From positions 1-54,419 of the forward strand of contig DXFO01000010.1 of assembly GCA_019114415.1 (NCBI GenBank): DNA of 54,419 bases. The letters run 5' to 3'. Under the pieces are notes generated by a model, which was not told the origin of the DNA, searched no databases, and saw nothing but the letters and a program-made list of their open reading frames with translations. This document shows positions 17,481 through 26,549 of the stretch, piece by piece. Source of the DNA: Candidatus Gemmiger faecavium (GTDB taxonomy: Bacteria; Bacillota; Clostridia; Oscillospirales; Ruminococcaceae). Position numbers and translations under genes: made by a program. Each line of letters begins with the position of its first letter. The first letter of the stretch is position 1.

Positions 17481-19359
17481 AGCAGGGTCCTCCCAACAGT
17501 TTGTTGGCGCCGCATCCGCTGCACTGGCGGTTGCACGGCTGGGTGGTCTCGGCGCGCAGGGCTTTCTGATACTCCCGCGCCAGGAACGACTGGCTAACGC
17601 CCACATCCAGATGCGCCCAGGGCGTCACCTCGTCCAGAGCGATCTCCCGGTAGTTATAGAAGTCCGGATCGACGCCGCAGGCTTCAAAGGCTGCCAGCCA
17701 ACGGTCATAGTCGAAGTATTCCTCCCAGGTATCGAAGAAGGCACCGTTCTCAAAGGCGTTCTCAATGACGCGGCCCAGGCGGCGGTCACCCTTGGCAAAA
17801 ACACCTTCCAGCACGCTGGTGGCACTGTCGTGATAGTTGACCTTGATTTTCCGGGAACGGACACAGCTGAGAAGATACTTCTGCTTTTCCCGCAGCTGTT
17901 CCCGGCGGTCCTGGGCACAGAACTGGAAAGGCGTGTCCGGTTTGGGGACAAAACATGCCACGCTGATGGTGACTTGCACGCCCTTGCCCTTGGCATGGTC
18001 CAGGCTGTAATACAGGTCCACAACTTTCTGGGCGGTGTCGGCAATGCCCTTGATGTCCTCCAGCGTTTCGGTGGGCAGGCCCATCATGAAGTAGAGCTTG
18101 ACCGAGGTATAGCCCTCTTTGAAAGCAATGGTGCAGGTCCGTTCGATCTGCTCCCAGGTAACGTTTTTGTTGATGACGTCCCGCAGGCGCTGGGTGCCTG
18201 CTTCCGCCGCAAAGGTCAGACCGCTCTTGCGGACCTTGGTGGTTTTTTCCACCAAACTCTGGGAGAAGTTGTCCACACGCAGGGAAGGCAGCGACAGACT
18301 GACGTGATCCGCTTCCGCCCATGCGTTGAGGCGGTCCAGGACCTCTTCCAGCTGGGAATGGTCGGAAGTGGAAAGGCTGGTCAGGCTGAGTTCATCATAC
18401 CCGGTATTGCGGCAGAGTGCCCGGGCCGAATCGCTGATAAGTTTGGGAGAACGCTCCCGGAAAGGACGGTAGATCTGCCCGGCCTGGCAGAAACGGCAGC
18501 CGCGGACGCAGCCGCGCAGCACTTCCACACAGGCGCGATCCTGCACCGCACCGATCATGGGAACGATGAAGTTTTCCGGAGGAACAAAAGTGTCCAGGTC
18601 CTTGACGATGGCCTTGGTGACCTTTTCCGGCGCATGGGGATTGTTGGGGCGCACCGACTCAATGCGGCCATCCGGCAGGTAGGTCACGTCATAGAAAGAC
18701 GGAACGTAGACGCCGGGAATCCCGGCCAGTTTTTCCAGCAGTTGCTGTTTGGTCAGGCCCTGCTTTTTACCCTCTTCCACTGCGGCACAGATATCCTGAA
18801 GCATCTGCTCGCCTTCGCCCAGCTGCATGACGTCAAAGAAATCCGCCATGGGCTCGGCGTTGCAGACACAGGGACCGCCCGCAATGATAAGCGGCCAGCT
18901 TTCGTCCCGGTCCTCTGCCCGCAGAGGGATACCGGACAGACGCAGCATCGCCAGAATATTGGTATAGCACAGCTCATATTCCAGCGTAAAGCCCACGATG
19001 TCAAATTGAGACAGGGGCGTTTTGCTTTCCAGGGAGTAAAGCGGGATGTTATGGGCTTCCATCTGGGCCTTCATGTCGGTCCAGGGCATGAACGCCCGCT
19101 CACACCACCAGTTTTCATGGCGGTTCAAAAGCTCATACAGGATCTTTTCGCCCAGGAAGGACATGCCGATCTCGTAGGTGTCCGGGAAGCAGAACGCAAA
19201 CCGGACATCCATTTTTTCGGCATCCTTAATGGCCGAATTGTACTCGCCGCCCGTGTAGCGGGCAGGTTTCTGGACTTCCATCAGGACCTGCTTGAGCGCC
19301 TGCTGGACCTCGGCGGCGGGCATGGTGCGAAAGTCGATTGCCTCGCGGTTGGTGGGCAT
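17455..19359 (-). CDS. B12-binding-domain radical SAM protein (TIGR03960)
   Basis: A 634-residue iron-sulfur enzyme. The first ~200 residues form a B12-binding-like domain (RFAFCFPDTYEIGMSFLG, FTLEYELCYTNIL, AGGPCVCNAEP). The radical SAM centre is Cys284-x3-Cys288-x2-Cys291 in RGCVRGCRFCQAG. GYDELSLTSLSTSDHSQL, FAAEAGTQRLRDVINKN and VKLYFMMGLPTET complete the barrel. A C-terminal cluster CNRQCSGCGANKLLGGPC suggests a second metal site. CAGGAGG precedes the ATG. It is followed by its usual partner DUF2344. The reaction is not established for this family; the centre is intact, so the protein should be active. Confidence 0.88.
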   Translation of the reverse strand: MPTNREAIDFRTMPAAEVQQALKQVLMEVQKPARYTGGEYNSAIKDAEKMDVRFAFCFPDTYEIGMSFLGEKILYELLNRHENWWCERAFMPWTDMKAQMEAHNIPLYSLESKTPLSQFDIVGFTLEYELCYTNILAMLRLSGIPLRAEDRDESWPLIIAGGPCVCNAEPMADFFDVMQLGEGEQMLQDICAAVEEGKKQGLTKQQLLEKLAGIPGVYVPSFYDVTYLPDGRIESVRPNNPHAPEKVTKAIVKDLDTFVPPENFIVPMIGAVQDRACVEVLRGCVRGCRFCQAGQIYRPFRERSPKLISDSARALCRNTGYDELSLTSLSTSDHSQLEEVLDRLNAWAEADHVSLSLPSLRVDNFSQSLVEKTTKVRKSGLTFAAEAGTQRLRDVINKNVTWEQIERTCTIAFKEGYTSVKLYFMMGLPTETLEDIKGIADTAQKVVDLYYSLDHAKGKGVQVTISVACFVPKPDTPFQFCAQDRREQLREKQKYLLSCVRSRKIKVNYHDSATSVLEGVFAKGDRRLGRVIENAFENGAFFDTWEEYFDYDRWLAAFEACGVDPDFYNYREIALDEVTPWAHLDVGVSQSFLAREYQKALRAETTQPCNRQCSGCGANKLLGGPCFEYSKDLV

Positions 19360-19389
19360 GGGTATCCTCCTGTCTTGCTGTAATGGCCC

Positions 19390-21507
19390 TCAGGGCACAA
19401 AGGTAAAGTCGATACGGCCAAGCTGCACATTGGCGCCCGCCGCGCGGACCTGCATGGGGTCGCCCAGCATCCAGTGGCGGCCGGTCAGCGGATCGTAGAT
19501 GCGGACGCCCTCGGTGACAACGGGTTCCCCTTTGCAGAGTTCCGCCGCAGGAACAAAGCCTTCCACGCTGTTGTCCAGCGCCACAAAGACACCGCGGGGC
19601 GTGATGCCGGAAACAGTGCCGGTGTAGGTCTCGCCCAGATGTGCGGACATATACTCGGCCTTGTAGCAGTCCTCCACGTCACGCTCGATCCGCTGGGCAT
19701 CCACTTCCTGACGGCTGGACTGCTCGCAGGCGCGGGTGGCAAAGTCCTGATATTCCGTGGTCAGTTCCTGCGAACTCTTGCCCAGCAGCATATCGCTGAG
19801 GATGCGATGGATAGCCAGGTCGGGATAGCGGCGGATGGGGCTGGTGAAGTGGGCGTAGTCGGCCAGCACCAGACCAAAGTGTCCCTTGGGTTCGGGGGAA
19901 TATTTTGCCTTCTGCATGCTGCGCAGGATGCCGGTATGCACCGGGATCTGGATGGGCTCGCCGCGGGTCTTGTCCAGCAGCGCAGCCAGTTCCAGCTGGG
20001 TGGGAGTCTCGCCTTTGAAACGGACGTCCAGCGCGCAGGCTTTGAGCATAGTCATGAGCTTTTCCAGGCGCTCGGCGTCGGGAGCCTCATGGATACGGTA
20101 AAGGAACGGCACCTTGTGCACACGGCCCGCGTTGGCCGCGCACTGGTTAGCAAGGAGCATGAACTCCTCGATCATGCACTCGGACACGCCGCGGTCACGC
20201 TTGACCACGTCGACACAGCGTCCCTTTTCGTCCAGAACCAGCTTGGCTTCGCTGGATTCGATGTCCATGCCGCCGCGTGCCTTGCGCAGAGCCAGGCGCT
20301 TTTCGTACAGTTCCTGCATGACGGGAAGCTGTGCGGCGACTGCGGCGTATTTTTCCTGCAGTGCCGCATCCTCAGAGCCTTCCAGCAGGGCGTTGATCTC
20401 CTTGTAAACGCCCTTGACCCGGCTGCGGATGACCGTTTTGACAAAACGGTACTGGCGGATGTTGCCGGCCTCGTCCAGCTGCATCAGGCAGGAGAAGGCC
20501 AGGCGGGTCTCGTCCTCGTTCAGGCTGCAGATGCCGTTGGAAAGCTGTTTGGGCAGCATGGGAATGACCTTGTCGGCGTAGTAAATGCTGGTGGCACGCT
20601 CAAAGGCTTCCTTGTCCAGGGCGGTATCCGGTTTGACATAGTGGCTGACGTCCGCGATATGGACGCCCAGCTCATAGCCGCCGTCGTTGAGCTTCATCAG
20701 GCTGATGGCGTCGTCAATGTCCTTGGTCTCCGCCGAGTCGATGGTGAAGATGGGAATGCCGCGCAGGTCCATACGGTGCTGGATCTCCGCCTGGGTGACA
20801 CGGGCGCGGCCAATGACTTTGGCTTCCTCCAGAACTTCCTCCGGGAATTCCTGGCGGACCTCACGGCCGTAGAGAATGGCCTTGGCGCACTCCCCCGCCA
20901 CCTCGGACGAACCGAAGCGCTGCAGGATGGTGACCCGGTGGTCGGCATGACGCTCACCGCGCGAGGAAAGCAGCGCACCCGCTTTATCACCGGGACGCAC
21001 GCCGCGGTCCTCTCCCTTGCGGATGATGAGGTTGACGCCGTTGCAGCCGTCCGGTTCCAGGGCCAGGCGGCCGTCCTCGGTACGGACCACGGTGCCGGCA
21101 ATGGTGTTGTGGGGCTCGGTCACCTCGACCACTTCACCCTCGGAGCTGCCCTCCACACGGGGATGATCGAACAGGCGGACCTTGATCTTGTCCTTGGGCA
21201 TGGCACCGTGCAGAGCGCGGCCGGGAATGAAGATATCGCCCTCGCCGTCATCGCGGGAGGCAAAGCCGAACCGGGCCGCCAGCTTGACCAGCGTGCAGGG
21301 AATGGCTGCGGGAAGATTTTCATTTTCCACGGTGGCAAGACCGGGGGCATACTGGCCGTTTTTCATGGTCAGTTCGCCCGATGCCACCATGGCGGAAACG
21401 GTATAACGCAAACGGTTGCCGTCCACTTTGAGTTCGGACTGCAGCTCCCGCAGATAGCGGGGTTTGCGTCTGACTGCGTTCAGGATATTCTGCTTCAAGG
21501 TCATCAT
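19390..21507 (-). CDS. rnr: Ribonuclease R
   Basis: A 705-residue 3'-5' exoribonuclease that degrades structured RNA. The order is an N-terminal winged-helix part (about 1-60), two cold-shock domains (about 65-220), the RNB catalytic domain (from ~240) with metal-binding DSAETKDIDD (257-266) and HIADVSHYVKPDTALDKEA, and a C-terminal S1 domain (GETYTGTVSGITPRGVFVALDNSVEGF). CSLNEDETRLAFSCLMQLD is the RNB signature region. It lacks the long lysine-rich tail of the Escherichia coli enzyme, as usual in Firmicutes. secG stands upstream on the same strand, the common secG-rnr order; smpB, which often follows, is replaced here by the radical SAM pair. Confidence 0.95.
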   Translation of the reverse strand: MMTLKQNILNAVRRKPRYLRELQSELKVDGNRLRYTVSAMVASGELTMKNGQYAPGLATVENENLPAAIPCTLVKLAARFGFASRDDGEGDIFIPGRALHGAMPKDKIKVRLFDHPRVEGSSEGEVVEVTEPHNTIAGTVVRTEDGRLALEPDGCNGVNLIIRKGEDRGVRPGDKAGALLSSRGERHADHRVTILQRFGSSEVAGECAKAILYGREVRQEFPEEVLEEAKVIGRARVTQAEIQHRMDLRGIPIFTIDSAETKDIDDAISLMKLNDGGYELGVHIADVSHYVKPDTALDKEAFERATSIYYADKVIPMLPKQLSNGICSLNEDETRLAFSCLMQLDEAGNIRQYRFVKTVIRSRVKGVYKEINALLEGSEDAALQEKYAAVAAQLPVMQELYEKRLALRKARGGMDIESSEAKLVLDEKGRCVDVVKRDRGVSECMIEEFMLLANQCAANAGRVHKVPFLYRIHEAPDAERLEKLMTMLKACALDVRFKGETPTQLELAALLDKTRGEPIQIPVHTGILRSMQKAKYSPEPKGHFGLVLADYAHFTSPIRRYPDLAIHRILSDMLLGKSSQELTTEYQDFATRACEQSSRQEVDAQRIERDVEDCYKAEYMSAHLGETYTGTVSGITPRGVFVALDNSVEGFVPAAELCKGEPVVTEGVRIYDPLTGRHWMLGDPMQVRAAGANVQLGRIDFTFVP

Positions 21508-21635
21508 AAAATTTTACTCCTCCATGACGTCGCCCTGCCGTCCGACAGGACCCTTCCGGCGGGGATGTACGGCTTTTCTGCCGGGCAGTGCCATATCCCC
21601 TGTATTCAGCTTTCCCACGAAAAAACTTGCGTACA

Positions 21636-21669
21636 CACAGAAACGGCCCGCTGCATCAGCGGACCGTCC
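21636..21669 (-). terminator. Intrinsic terminator after secG
   Basis: On the minus strand ACGGTCCGCT and AGCGGGCCGT form a near-perfect stem with a 4-base loop, followed by TTTCTGTGTG. The U-tract is short, so partial readthrough into rnr is likely. Confidence 0.6.
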
Positions 21670-21688
21670 CATAACGAATCAACCCGGC

Positions 21689-21937
21689 TCAGCCAAGGCG
21701 CGCGCTGAGCACGCAGACAACGAGCGTCGCGACAAAGAAAATCGCGCCGCAGACCTTGGTGGCCTTTGCCAGCTTGGCGTCGATGCCGCGCTCACGGCCC
21801 GCAGCCATAAAGCTGTTATCGCCCATGATGGCGGCAGACAGGCCCTGGCCCTTGCTTTCCTGAGCAAGAGTGAAAACAATGATAAAAAGCGAAACGGCAA
21901 CCAGAATAACGCCGAAAACGATCTCGTAAACGCTCAT
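21689..21937 (-). CDS. secG: Preprotein translocase subunit SecG
   Basis: An 82-residue membrane protein that joins SecY and SecE in the export channel. Two helices (about 3-24 and 55-77) flank a conserved stretch with QESKGQGLSAAIMG, the SecG hallmark. ATG 21937 was preferred to the one 18 bases upstream, because AAGGAG lies 8 bases before it and it gives the family start MSVYEIVFG. It has its own promoter at 21973-22001. Confidence 0.93.
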   Translation of the reverse strand: MSVYEIVFGVILVAVSLFIIVFTLAQESKGQGLSAAIMGDNSFMAAGRERGIDAKLAKATKVCGAIFFVATLVVCVLSARLG

Positions 21938-21972
21938 TGAAAAGTTCTCCTTCACATTCTAATGCGAATAAT

Positions 21973-22001
21973 AGTGTAGCATACAATCCAGAGGATTGCA
22001 A
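21973..22001 (-). promoter_or_regulatory. Promoter of secG
   Basis: On the minus strand TTGCAA (22001-21996) and TACACT (21978-21973) have a 17-base spacer with TGC before the -10 box. The start is near 21966. Confidence 0.7.
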
Positions 22002-22060
22002 GCCGCAAGTGCCGTCCGATGCAGTTTTTTTGCCGTTTTTCCCTATAAAGCACAAAAACT

Positions 22061-24304
22061 TTACAGCGTCAGCTGCTCGGAAGTATCCTCCTGCCGCAGC
22101 AGAGCACCTGCCGCAGGCAGGCTGCGGACGCGGAAACGGTGGGGATTGGCAAGTTCCAGACCATCGGCAACCTGCACCTTGGAAATGCGCTGATTCTTTT
22201 TGAGATTGACCACATTGACACCGGCGGTATCCCGGGTAGTCTTGGCCGGGATCAGGGCGCTGCCTGCCAGCAGCAGGCGGTTGCCAGTGGTATAGATGGC
22301 AAGCTCCGCTTCCTCGGTCATCTGCATCATGCAGGCCAGTTCCGCCTTATCACTGTATGCCTTGAGCAGCTTTTTGCGGTTCTGCTTGGTCTCGTAGCTG
22401 GCCAGGGGAACCTTGGCGCACTTGCCGTTCTGGAAGAAGAACAGCATGTGCCCCGCATAATCTTTGGTGACTGCCATATAGATAGGCACTTCCCCGTCTT
22501 CCATGCCCAGACGGGACGCCACGTAGTCGCCCAGAACGCTGGCCTTGCCGTCGGCAAAGTCCGCTGCCCGGGATTTGTACACCTGGTGGTGGTTGGTGAA
22601 GAACAACAGTTCTACCGCATTGGTGGCTTCCATCGTCGCAACGATCTCGTCGCCATCCTTGAGTTTCTGCTCACCGGACATGCGCAGGCTCTGGGGCGTG
22701 ATCTTCTTGAAATAGCCGTCACGGGTATAGAACAGCGTGACCGGATAGTCGGGGATCTCCTCCCCTTCATCCTCGTCGTCCGCGTCCGGGATCTCGTACA
22801 AGATCTCGCACTTGCGGGGCTTGCCGTACTTTTTGGCGACCTCTGCCAGCTCGTTCATGATGATCTTGTTGATACGAGCCGGACGTTTGAGAATGTCCTC
22901 CAGGTCGGCAATGGCGTCCTCCAATTCCGAGATTTCCTCGGTGCGCTTGAGGATATATTCCCGGTTGAGATGGCGCAGCTTGATCTCCGCCACGTACTCC
23001 GCCTGGACCTCGTCGATGCCGAACCCGATCATCAGGTTGGGAACGACCTCCGACTCTTCCGCCGTCTCACGCACAATGCGGATGGCTTTGTCGATGTCCA
23101 ACAGGATGGCCGCCAGACCTTTGAGCAGATGCAGGCGCTTCTGCTTGCCCTGCAGGTCGTGGTAAGTGCGGCGGCGGACACACTCGGCACGGAAGGCGAT
23201 CCACTCCTGCAGAATGCCACGCACGCCCAGCACCCGGGGCTGGCCGCCGATCAGCAGGTTGAAGTTGCAGGCAAAGCTGTCCTCCAAAGGAGTTGCCTTG
23301 AACAGCCGCGCCATGAGCTTGTCCGGGTCCTGTCCGCGCTTGAGGTCGATGGTCAGTTTAAGACCGTTGAGGTCGGTCTCGTCGCGCATGTCGCTGATTT
23401 CTTTGATGCGGCCCGCCTTGACCAGCTCGGTGATCTTGTCCATGATGGCCTCGACGGTAGTCGTGGGCGGGATCTGGGTAACGTCGATGCAGTTGTTTTC
23501 CTTGTCGTAGCTCCACTTGGCGCGGACACGGATGCTGCCCCGGCCGTTCTCATAGACGTTCTGCATCTCGGCAGCGTTGTACAGGATGGAGCCGCCGCCC
23601 ACAAAGTCCGGGGCGGGCAGCAGCGTGGACAGGTCGGCCTGCTCGTCCTTCATGAGGGCGATGGTGGCGTTGCACAGCTCGGTCAGGTTGAAGGAGCAGA
23701 TGTTGCTGGCCATACCGACGGCAATGCCCAGGGTATTGTTGGCCAGAATGGTCGGGAACGTCACCGGCAGCAGCGTGGGCTCAGTGGTGGAGCCGTCATA
23801 GTTGGGAACAAAGTCCACGGTCTCCTTGTCAATGTCCCGGAACAGTTCCTCACAGACGGGGTCCAGCTTGGCCTCGGTGTAACGGGAGGCCGCATAAGCC
23901 ATGTCCCGGCTGTACGCCTTACCAAAGTTTCCCTTGGAATCAACGAAGGGCACCAGCAGGCTTTCGTTGCCGCGGCCCATACGGACCATAGTGTCGTAGA
24001 TGGCCTGATCGCCGTGGGGGTTCAGGTGCATGGTGCTGCCCACGATGTTGGCGGACTTGGTGCGGGCGCCCTTCAGAAGGCCCATGGTATACATGGTATA
24101 CAGCAGTTTGCGGTGGGCGGGCTTGAAGCCGTCGATCTCCGGCAGAGCGCGGGAGACGATGACGCTCATCGCGTAAGGCATATAGTTGGTTTCCAGGGTA
24201 TCGGTGATGGCGCTTTCCAGCACGGTACCGGCGGAGAGAATCTCCACGTTATCGCCCAGCTGCGGCCGTGCGGGAACGATTTTCTTTTCTTTCTTTTTTG
24301 CCAT
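22061..24304 (-). CDS. parC: DNA topoisomerase IV subunit A
   Basis: A 747-residue type IIA topoisomerase A subunit that cuts and rejoins DNA to unlink daughter chromosomes. MPYAMSVIVSRALPEIDGFKPAHRKLLYTM opens the winged-helix domain, and the catalytic tyrosine is Tyr142 in AASRYTEAKL. The quinolone-site stretch reads NPHGDQAIYD: Gln100 stands where gyrase and many ParC proteins have serine, while Asp104 keeps the acidic residue. The C-terminal ~230 residues form the beta-pinwheel part without the gyrase GyrA box, which supports topoisomerase IV. An acidic insert (DADDEDEGEE) lies near residue 515. parE is 14 bases upstream. Confidence 0.9.
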   Translation of the reverse strand: MAKKKEKKIVPARPQLGDNVEILSAGTVLESAITDTLETNYMPYAMSVIVSRALPEIDGFKPAHRKLLYTMYTMGLLKGARTKSANIVGSTMHLNPHGDQAIYDTMVRMGRGNESLLVPFVDSKGNFGKAYSRDMAYAASRYTEAKLDPVCEELFRDIDKETVDFVPNYDGSTTEPTLLPVTFPTILANNTLGIAVGMASNICSFNLTELCNATIALMKDEQADLSTLLPAPDFVGGGSILYNAAEMQNVYENGRGSIRVRAKWSYDKENNCIDVTQIPPTTTVEAIMDKITELVKAGRIKEISDMRDETDLNGLKLTIDLKRGQDPDKLMARLFKATPLEDSFACNFNLLIGGQPRVLGVRGILQEWIAFRAECVRRRTYHDLQGKQKRLHLLKGLAAILLDIDKAIRIVRETAEESEVVPNLMIGFGIDEVQAEYVAEIKLRHLNREYILKRTEEISELEDAIADLEDILKRPARINKIIMNELAEVAKKYGKPRKCEILYEIPDADDEDEGEEIPDYPVTLFYTRDGYFKKITPQSLRMSGEQKLKDGDEIVATMEATNAVELLFFTNHHQVYKSRAADFADGKASVLGDYVASRLGMEDGEVPIYMAVTKDYAGHMLFFFQNGKCAKVPLASYETKQNRKKLLKAYSDKAELACMMQMTEEAELAIYTTGNRLLLAGSALIPAKTTRDTAGVNVVNLKKNQRISKVQVADGLELANPHRFRVRSLPAAGALLRQEDTSEQLTL

Positions 24305-24318
24305 ATTCCCGCCTCCTT

Positions 24319-26295
24319 TCAGCTCAGATCCAAATCGTCGAGATACTCGGCGCCGTGTTCTGCAATATGATCTTTACGGCCCTGCAGGTTGTCACCCAGC
24401 AGCAGGTCGAACACCTGGGCCGTTTTCTCGGCGTCGGTGGGCATGACCTTGATGAGACGGCGGCTTTCCGGGTTCATGGTGGTCAGCCACATCATCTCAG
24501 GATCGTTCTCACCCAGACCTTTGGAGCGCTGGATGGTATACTTTGCGTCGCCGATGCGTTTGAGGATATTTGCCTTTTCCGGTTCGGTGTACGCAAAGTA
24601 GGTCTTTGTCTTGGTGTTGATCTCGTACAGCGGGCTCTCCGCAATATAGACGTAGCCCTCATTGATGAGAGTGGGAGTCAAACGGTAGAGCATGGTCAGG
24701 ATCAGCGTGCGGATCTGGTAACCGTCCACGTCGGCGTCGGTACAGATAACGATCTTGTTAAAGCGCAGATTCTCCAGCCGGAAGGCCGCCAGATCCTTGT
24801 TGTGGGAGCCGCCCAGCTCAACGCCGCAGCCCATGACACGGATCAGATCGGTGATGATCTCCGACTTGAAGATGCGGCTGTAATCCGCTTTCAGGCAGTT
24901 GAGGATCTTACCGCGGACCGGCATGATGGCCTGGAACTCCGAATCGCGGCTGGTCTTGACAGCGCCCATAGCGGAGTCGCCCTCCACGATATACAGCTCG
25001 CGTCGGGTAACGTCCTTGGTGCGGCAGTCCACGAATTTCTGCACGCGGTTGGCCAGGTCCATCTGAGCCGTGATATTCTTTTTGATGCTGATACGCGCTT
25101 TTTCGGCGTGCTCGCGGCTCTGCTTATTGATAAGGACCTGCTTGCAGGCTTTCTCCGCCTCGTCGGGATTCTCAATGAAATAGACTTCCAGCTGATGTTT
25201 GAGGAATTCGGTCATGGCCTGGGCCACAAACTTATTGGTGATGGCCTTTTTGGTCTGGTTCTCGTAGCTGGTCCGGGTGGAGAAGCTGGAAGAAACCAGA
25301 ACCAGGCAGTCCTGCACATCGGCAAAGGTGATGGAACTTTCGTTCTTCTTATACAGGCCCTTGTTTTTCAGCCAGGCGTTGATCTGGTTGACAAAAGCCA
25401 GGCGTACGGCCCGGTCAGGGCTGCCGCCATGTTCCAGCCAGCTGGAGTTGTGGTAGTATTCCAGCGTCTGCACCTGGTTGGAGAAGCAGAACGCCACGTT
25501 CATCTGGACCTCATACTCAGGCTGATCGGCACGGTCGCGGCCGGTGGCAGACCCCTGGCAGAAATGCACCGGCGTCAGGGACTTTTCCCCTACCAGCTCG
25601 TTAGTATAGTCCACGATGCCATTTTCGTAGTAGTATTCGCTTTTTTCGCTCTTGCCCTGGGAGCGGTCGTCAAAAACAAGGGTGATGCCCGCATTGACCA
25701 CAGCCTGACGTTTGAGCATATCCCGGAAGGTTTCCGGTGCCACGGCGATGTCCGTAAAAACCTGGGTATCCGGTTTCCAGCGAATGACCGACCCGGTACG
25801 GCGGCCGGAGTAAGGTTCCTTTTTGAGGCCCCCCACGTTCTCGCCCTGTTTGAAGTCGAGATGATAATGGCAGCCATCGCGGTAGATATCCGCCGTCATC
25901 CATTCACTGGCATACTGGGTAGCGCAAAGGCCCAGACCGTTCAGGCCCAGGCTGAAGTCATAAGTGCCGCTGCCCTCGCCATACTTGCCGCCGGCGTACA
26001 GTTCGCAGAAAACCAGATCCCAGTTCCAGCGCTGTTCCGCCTTGTTGTAGTCCACCGGGATACCGCGGCCGAAGTCCTCGACTTCCACCGAGTGGTCTTC
26101 AAACAGCGTAACGTTGATCTTATTGCCGTATCCGTCTCTCGCCTCGTCGATCGAGTTGGAGACGATCTCAAAAATCGAGTGTGCGCATCCTTCCACACCG
26201 TCGGAGCCGAAAATAACGGCCGGGCGCTTTCGTACCCGGTCCGCGCCTTTCAGGCTCTTGATGCTTTCGTTGCCATACTCCTGCTTTTTTGCCAT
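24319..26295 (-). CDS. parE: DNA topoisomerase IV subunit B
   Basis: A 658-residue ATPase subunit. The GHKL ATP site has EIVSNSIDEARDGYG, VEDFGRGIPVDYN and GGLNGLG-like SLGLNGLGLCATQYAS. The transducer domain follows, then Toprim with Glu438 in VEGDSAMGAV and metal motif DADVDG (520-525). These residues are all intact. Together with parC (14-base gap) it forms the A2B2 enzyme. The pair differs from gyrase in the missing GyrA box and is the usual second type IIA enzyme in Clostridia; no gyrase genes lie in this window. Confidence 0.9.
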   Translation of the reverse strand: MAKKQEYGNESIKSLKGADRVRKRPAVIFGSDGVEGCAHSIFEIVSNSIDEARDGYGNKINVTLFEDHSVEVEDFGRGIPVDYNKAEQRWNWDLVFCELYAGGKYGEGSGTYDFSLGLNGLGLCATQYASEWMTADIYRDGCHYHLDFKQGENVGGLKKEPYSGRRTGSVIRWKPDTQVFTDIAVAPETFRDMLKRQAVVNAGITLVFDDRSQGKSEKSEYYYENGIVDYTNELVGEKSLTPVHFCQGSATGRDRADQPEYEVQMNVAFCFSNQVQTLEYYHNSSWLEHGGSPDRAVRLAFVNQINAWLKNKGLYKKNESSITFADVQDCLVLVSSSFSTRTSYENQTKKAITNKFVAQAMTEFLKHQLEVYFIENPDEAEKACKQVLINKQSREHAEKARISIKKNITAQMDLANRVQKFVDCRTKDVTRRELYIVEGDSAMGAVKTSRDSEFQAIMPVRGKILNCLKADYSRIFKSEIITDLIRVMGCGVELGGSHNKDLAAFRLENLRFNKIVICTDADVDGYQIRTLILTMLYRLTPTLINEGYVYIAESPLYEINTKTKTYFAYTEPEKANILKRIGDAKYTIQRSKGLGENDPEMMWLTTMNPESRRLIKVMPTDAEKTAQVFDLLLGDNLQGRKDHIAEHGAEYLDDLDLS

Positions 26296-26340
26296 GAAAA
26301 GGTTACCCCTCCATCCAACAACTCATCCACATCTATATCT

Positions 26341-26418
26341 CTTTACACGCAGATTTTTCTGCGTAAAGCAGCGTACTCTGTCCGTGCTAAAATTGCACAT
26401 ACATATGCACATACATAT
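26341..26418 (-). repeat. parE leader: tandem repeat and hairpin
   Basis: Two exact copies of a 12-base unit (ATATGTATGTGC on the minus strand, 26395-26406 and 26407-26418) lie at the expected transcription start. A hairpin follows: CTTTACGCAGA with TCTGCGTGTAAAG (26341-26368). There is no U-run. The role is unknown; the repeat count might vary among strains. Confidence 0.5.
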
Positions 26419-26420
26419 TT

Positions 26421-26449
26421 ATTAAAACAAAATTTCCCGGGATTGTCAA
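26421..26449 (-). promoter_or_regulatory. Promoter of parE-parC
   Basis: On the minus strand TTGACA (26449-26444) and TTTAAT (26426-26421) have a 17-base spacer. The expected start is near 26414, giving a leader of about 120 bases. Confidence 0.75.
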
Positions 26450-26487
26450 TTTCAGTATATCCGAAAAAGATGTTGCTACGCCACAGG

Positions 26488-26537
26488 CAGAACAAAGCCC
26501 GCGCCGCCGGATCGTTCCGGTTGTGCGGGCTTTGCTT
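26488..26537 (-). terminator. Intrinsic terminator after the acidic membrane protein gene
   Basis: CAAAGCCCGC and GCGGGCTTTG form the outer stem, and CCGG/CCGG an inner one. On the minus strand TTCTG follows, so the U-tract is poor; on the plus strand CTTGTTTGTTTG follows. Confidence 0.7.
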
Positions 26538-26549
26538 GTTTGTTTGTGA

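Noticed and set aside
26395-26418. CRISPR-like or iteron-type repeats before parE
   Set aside because: Only two adjacent 12-base copies without spacers, at a promoter start; not an array or origin.
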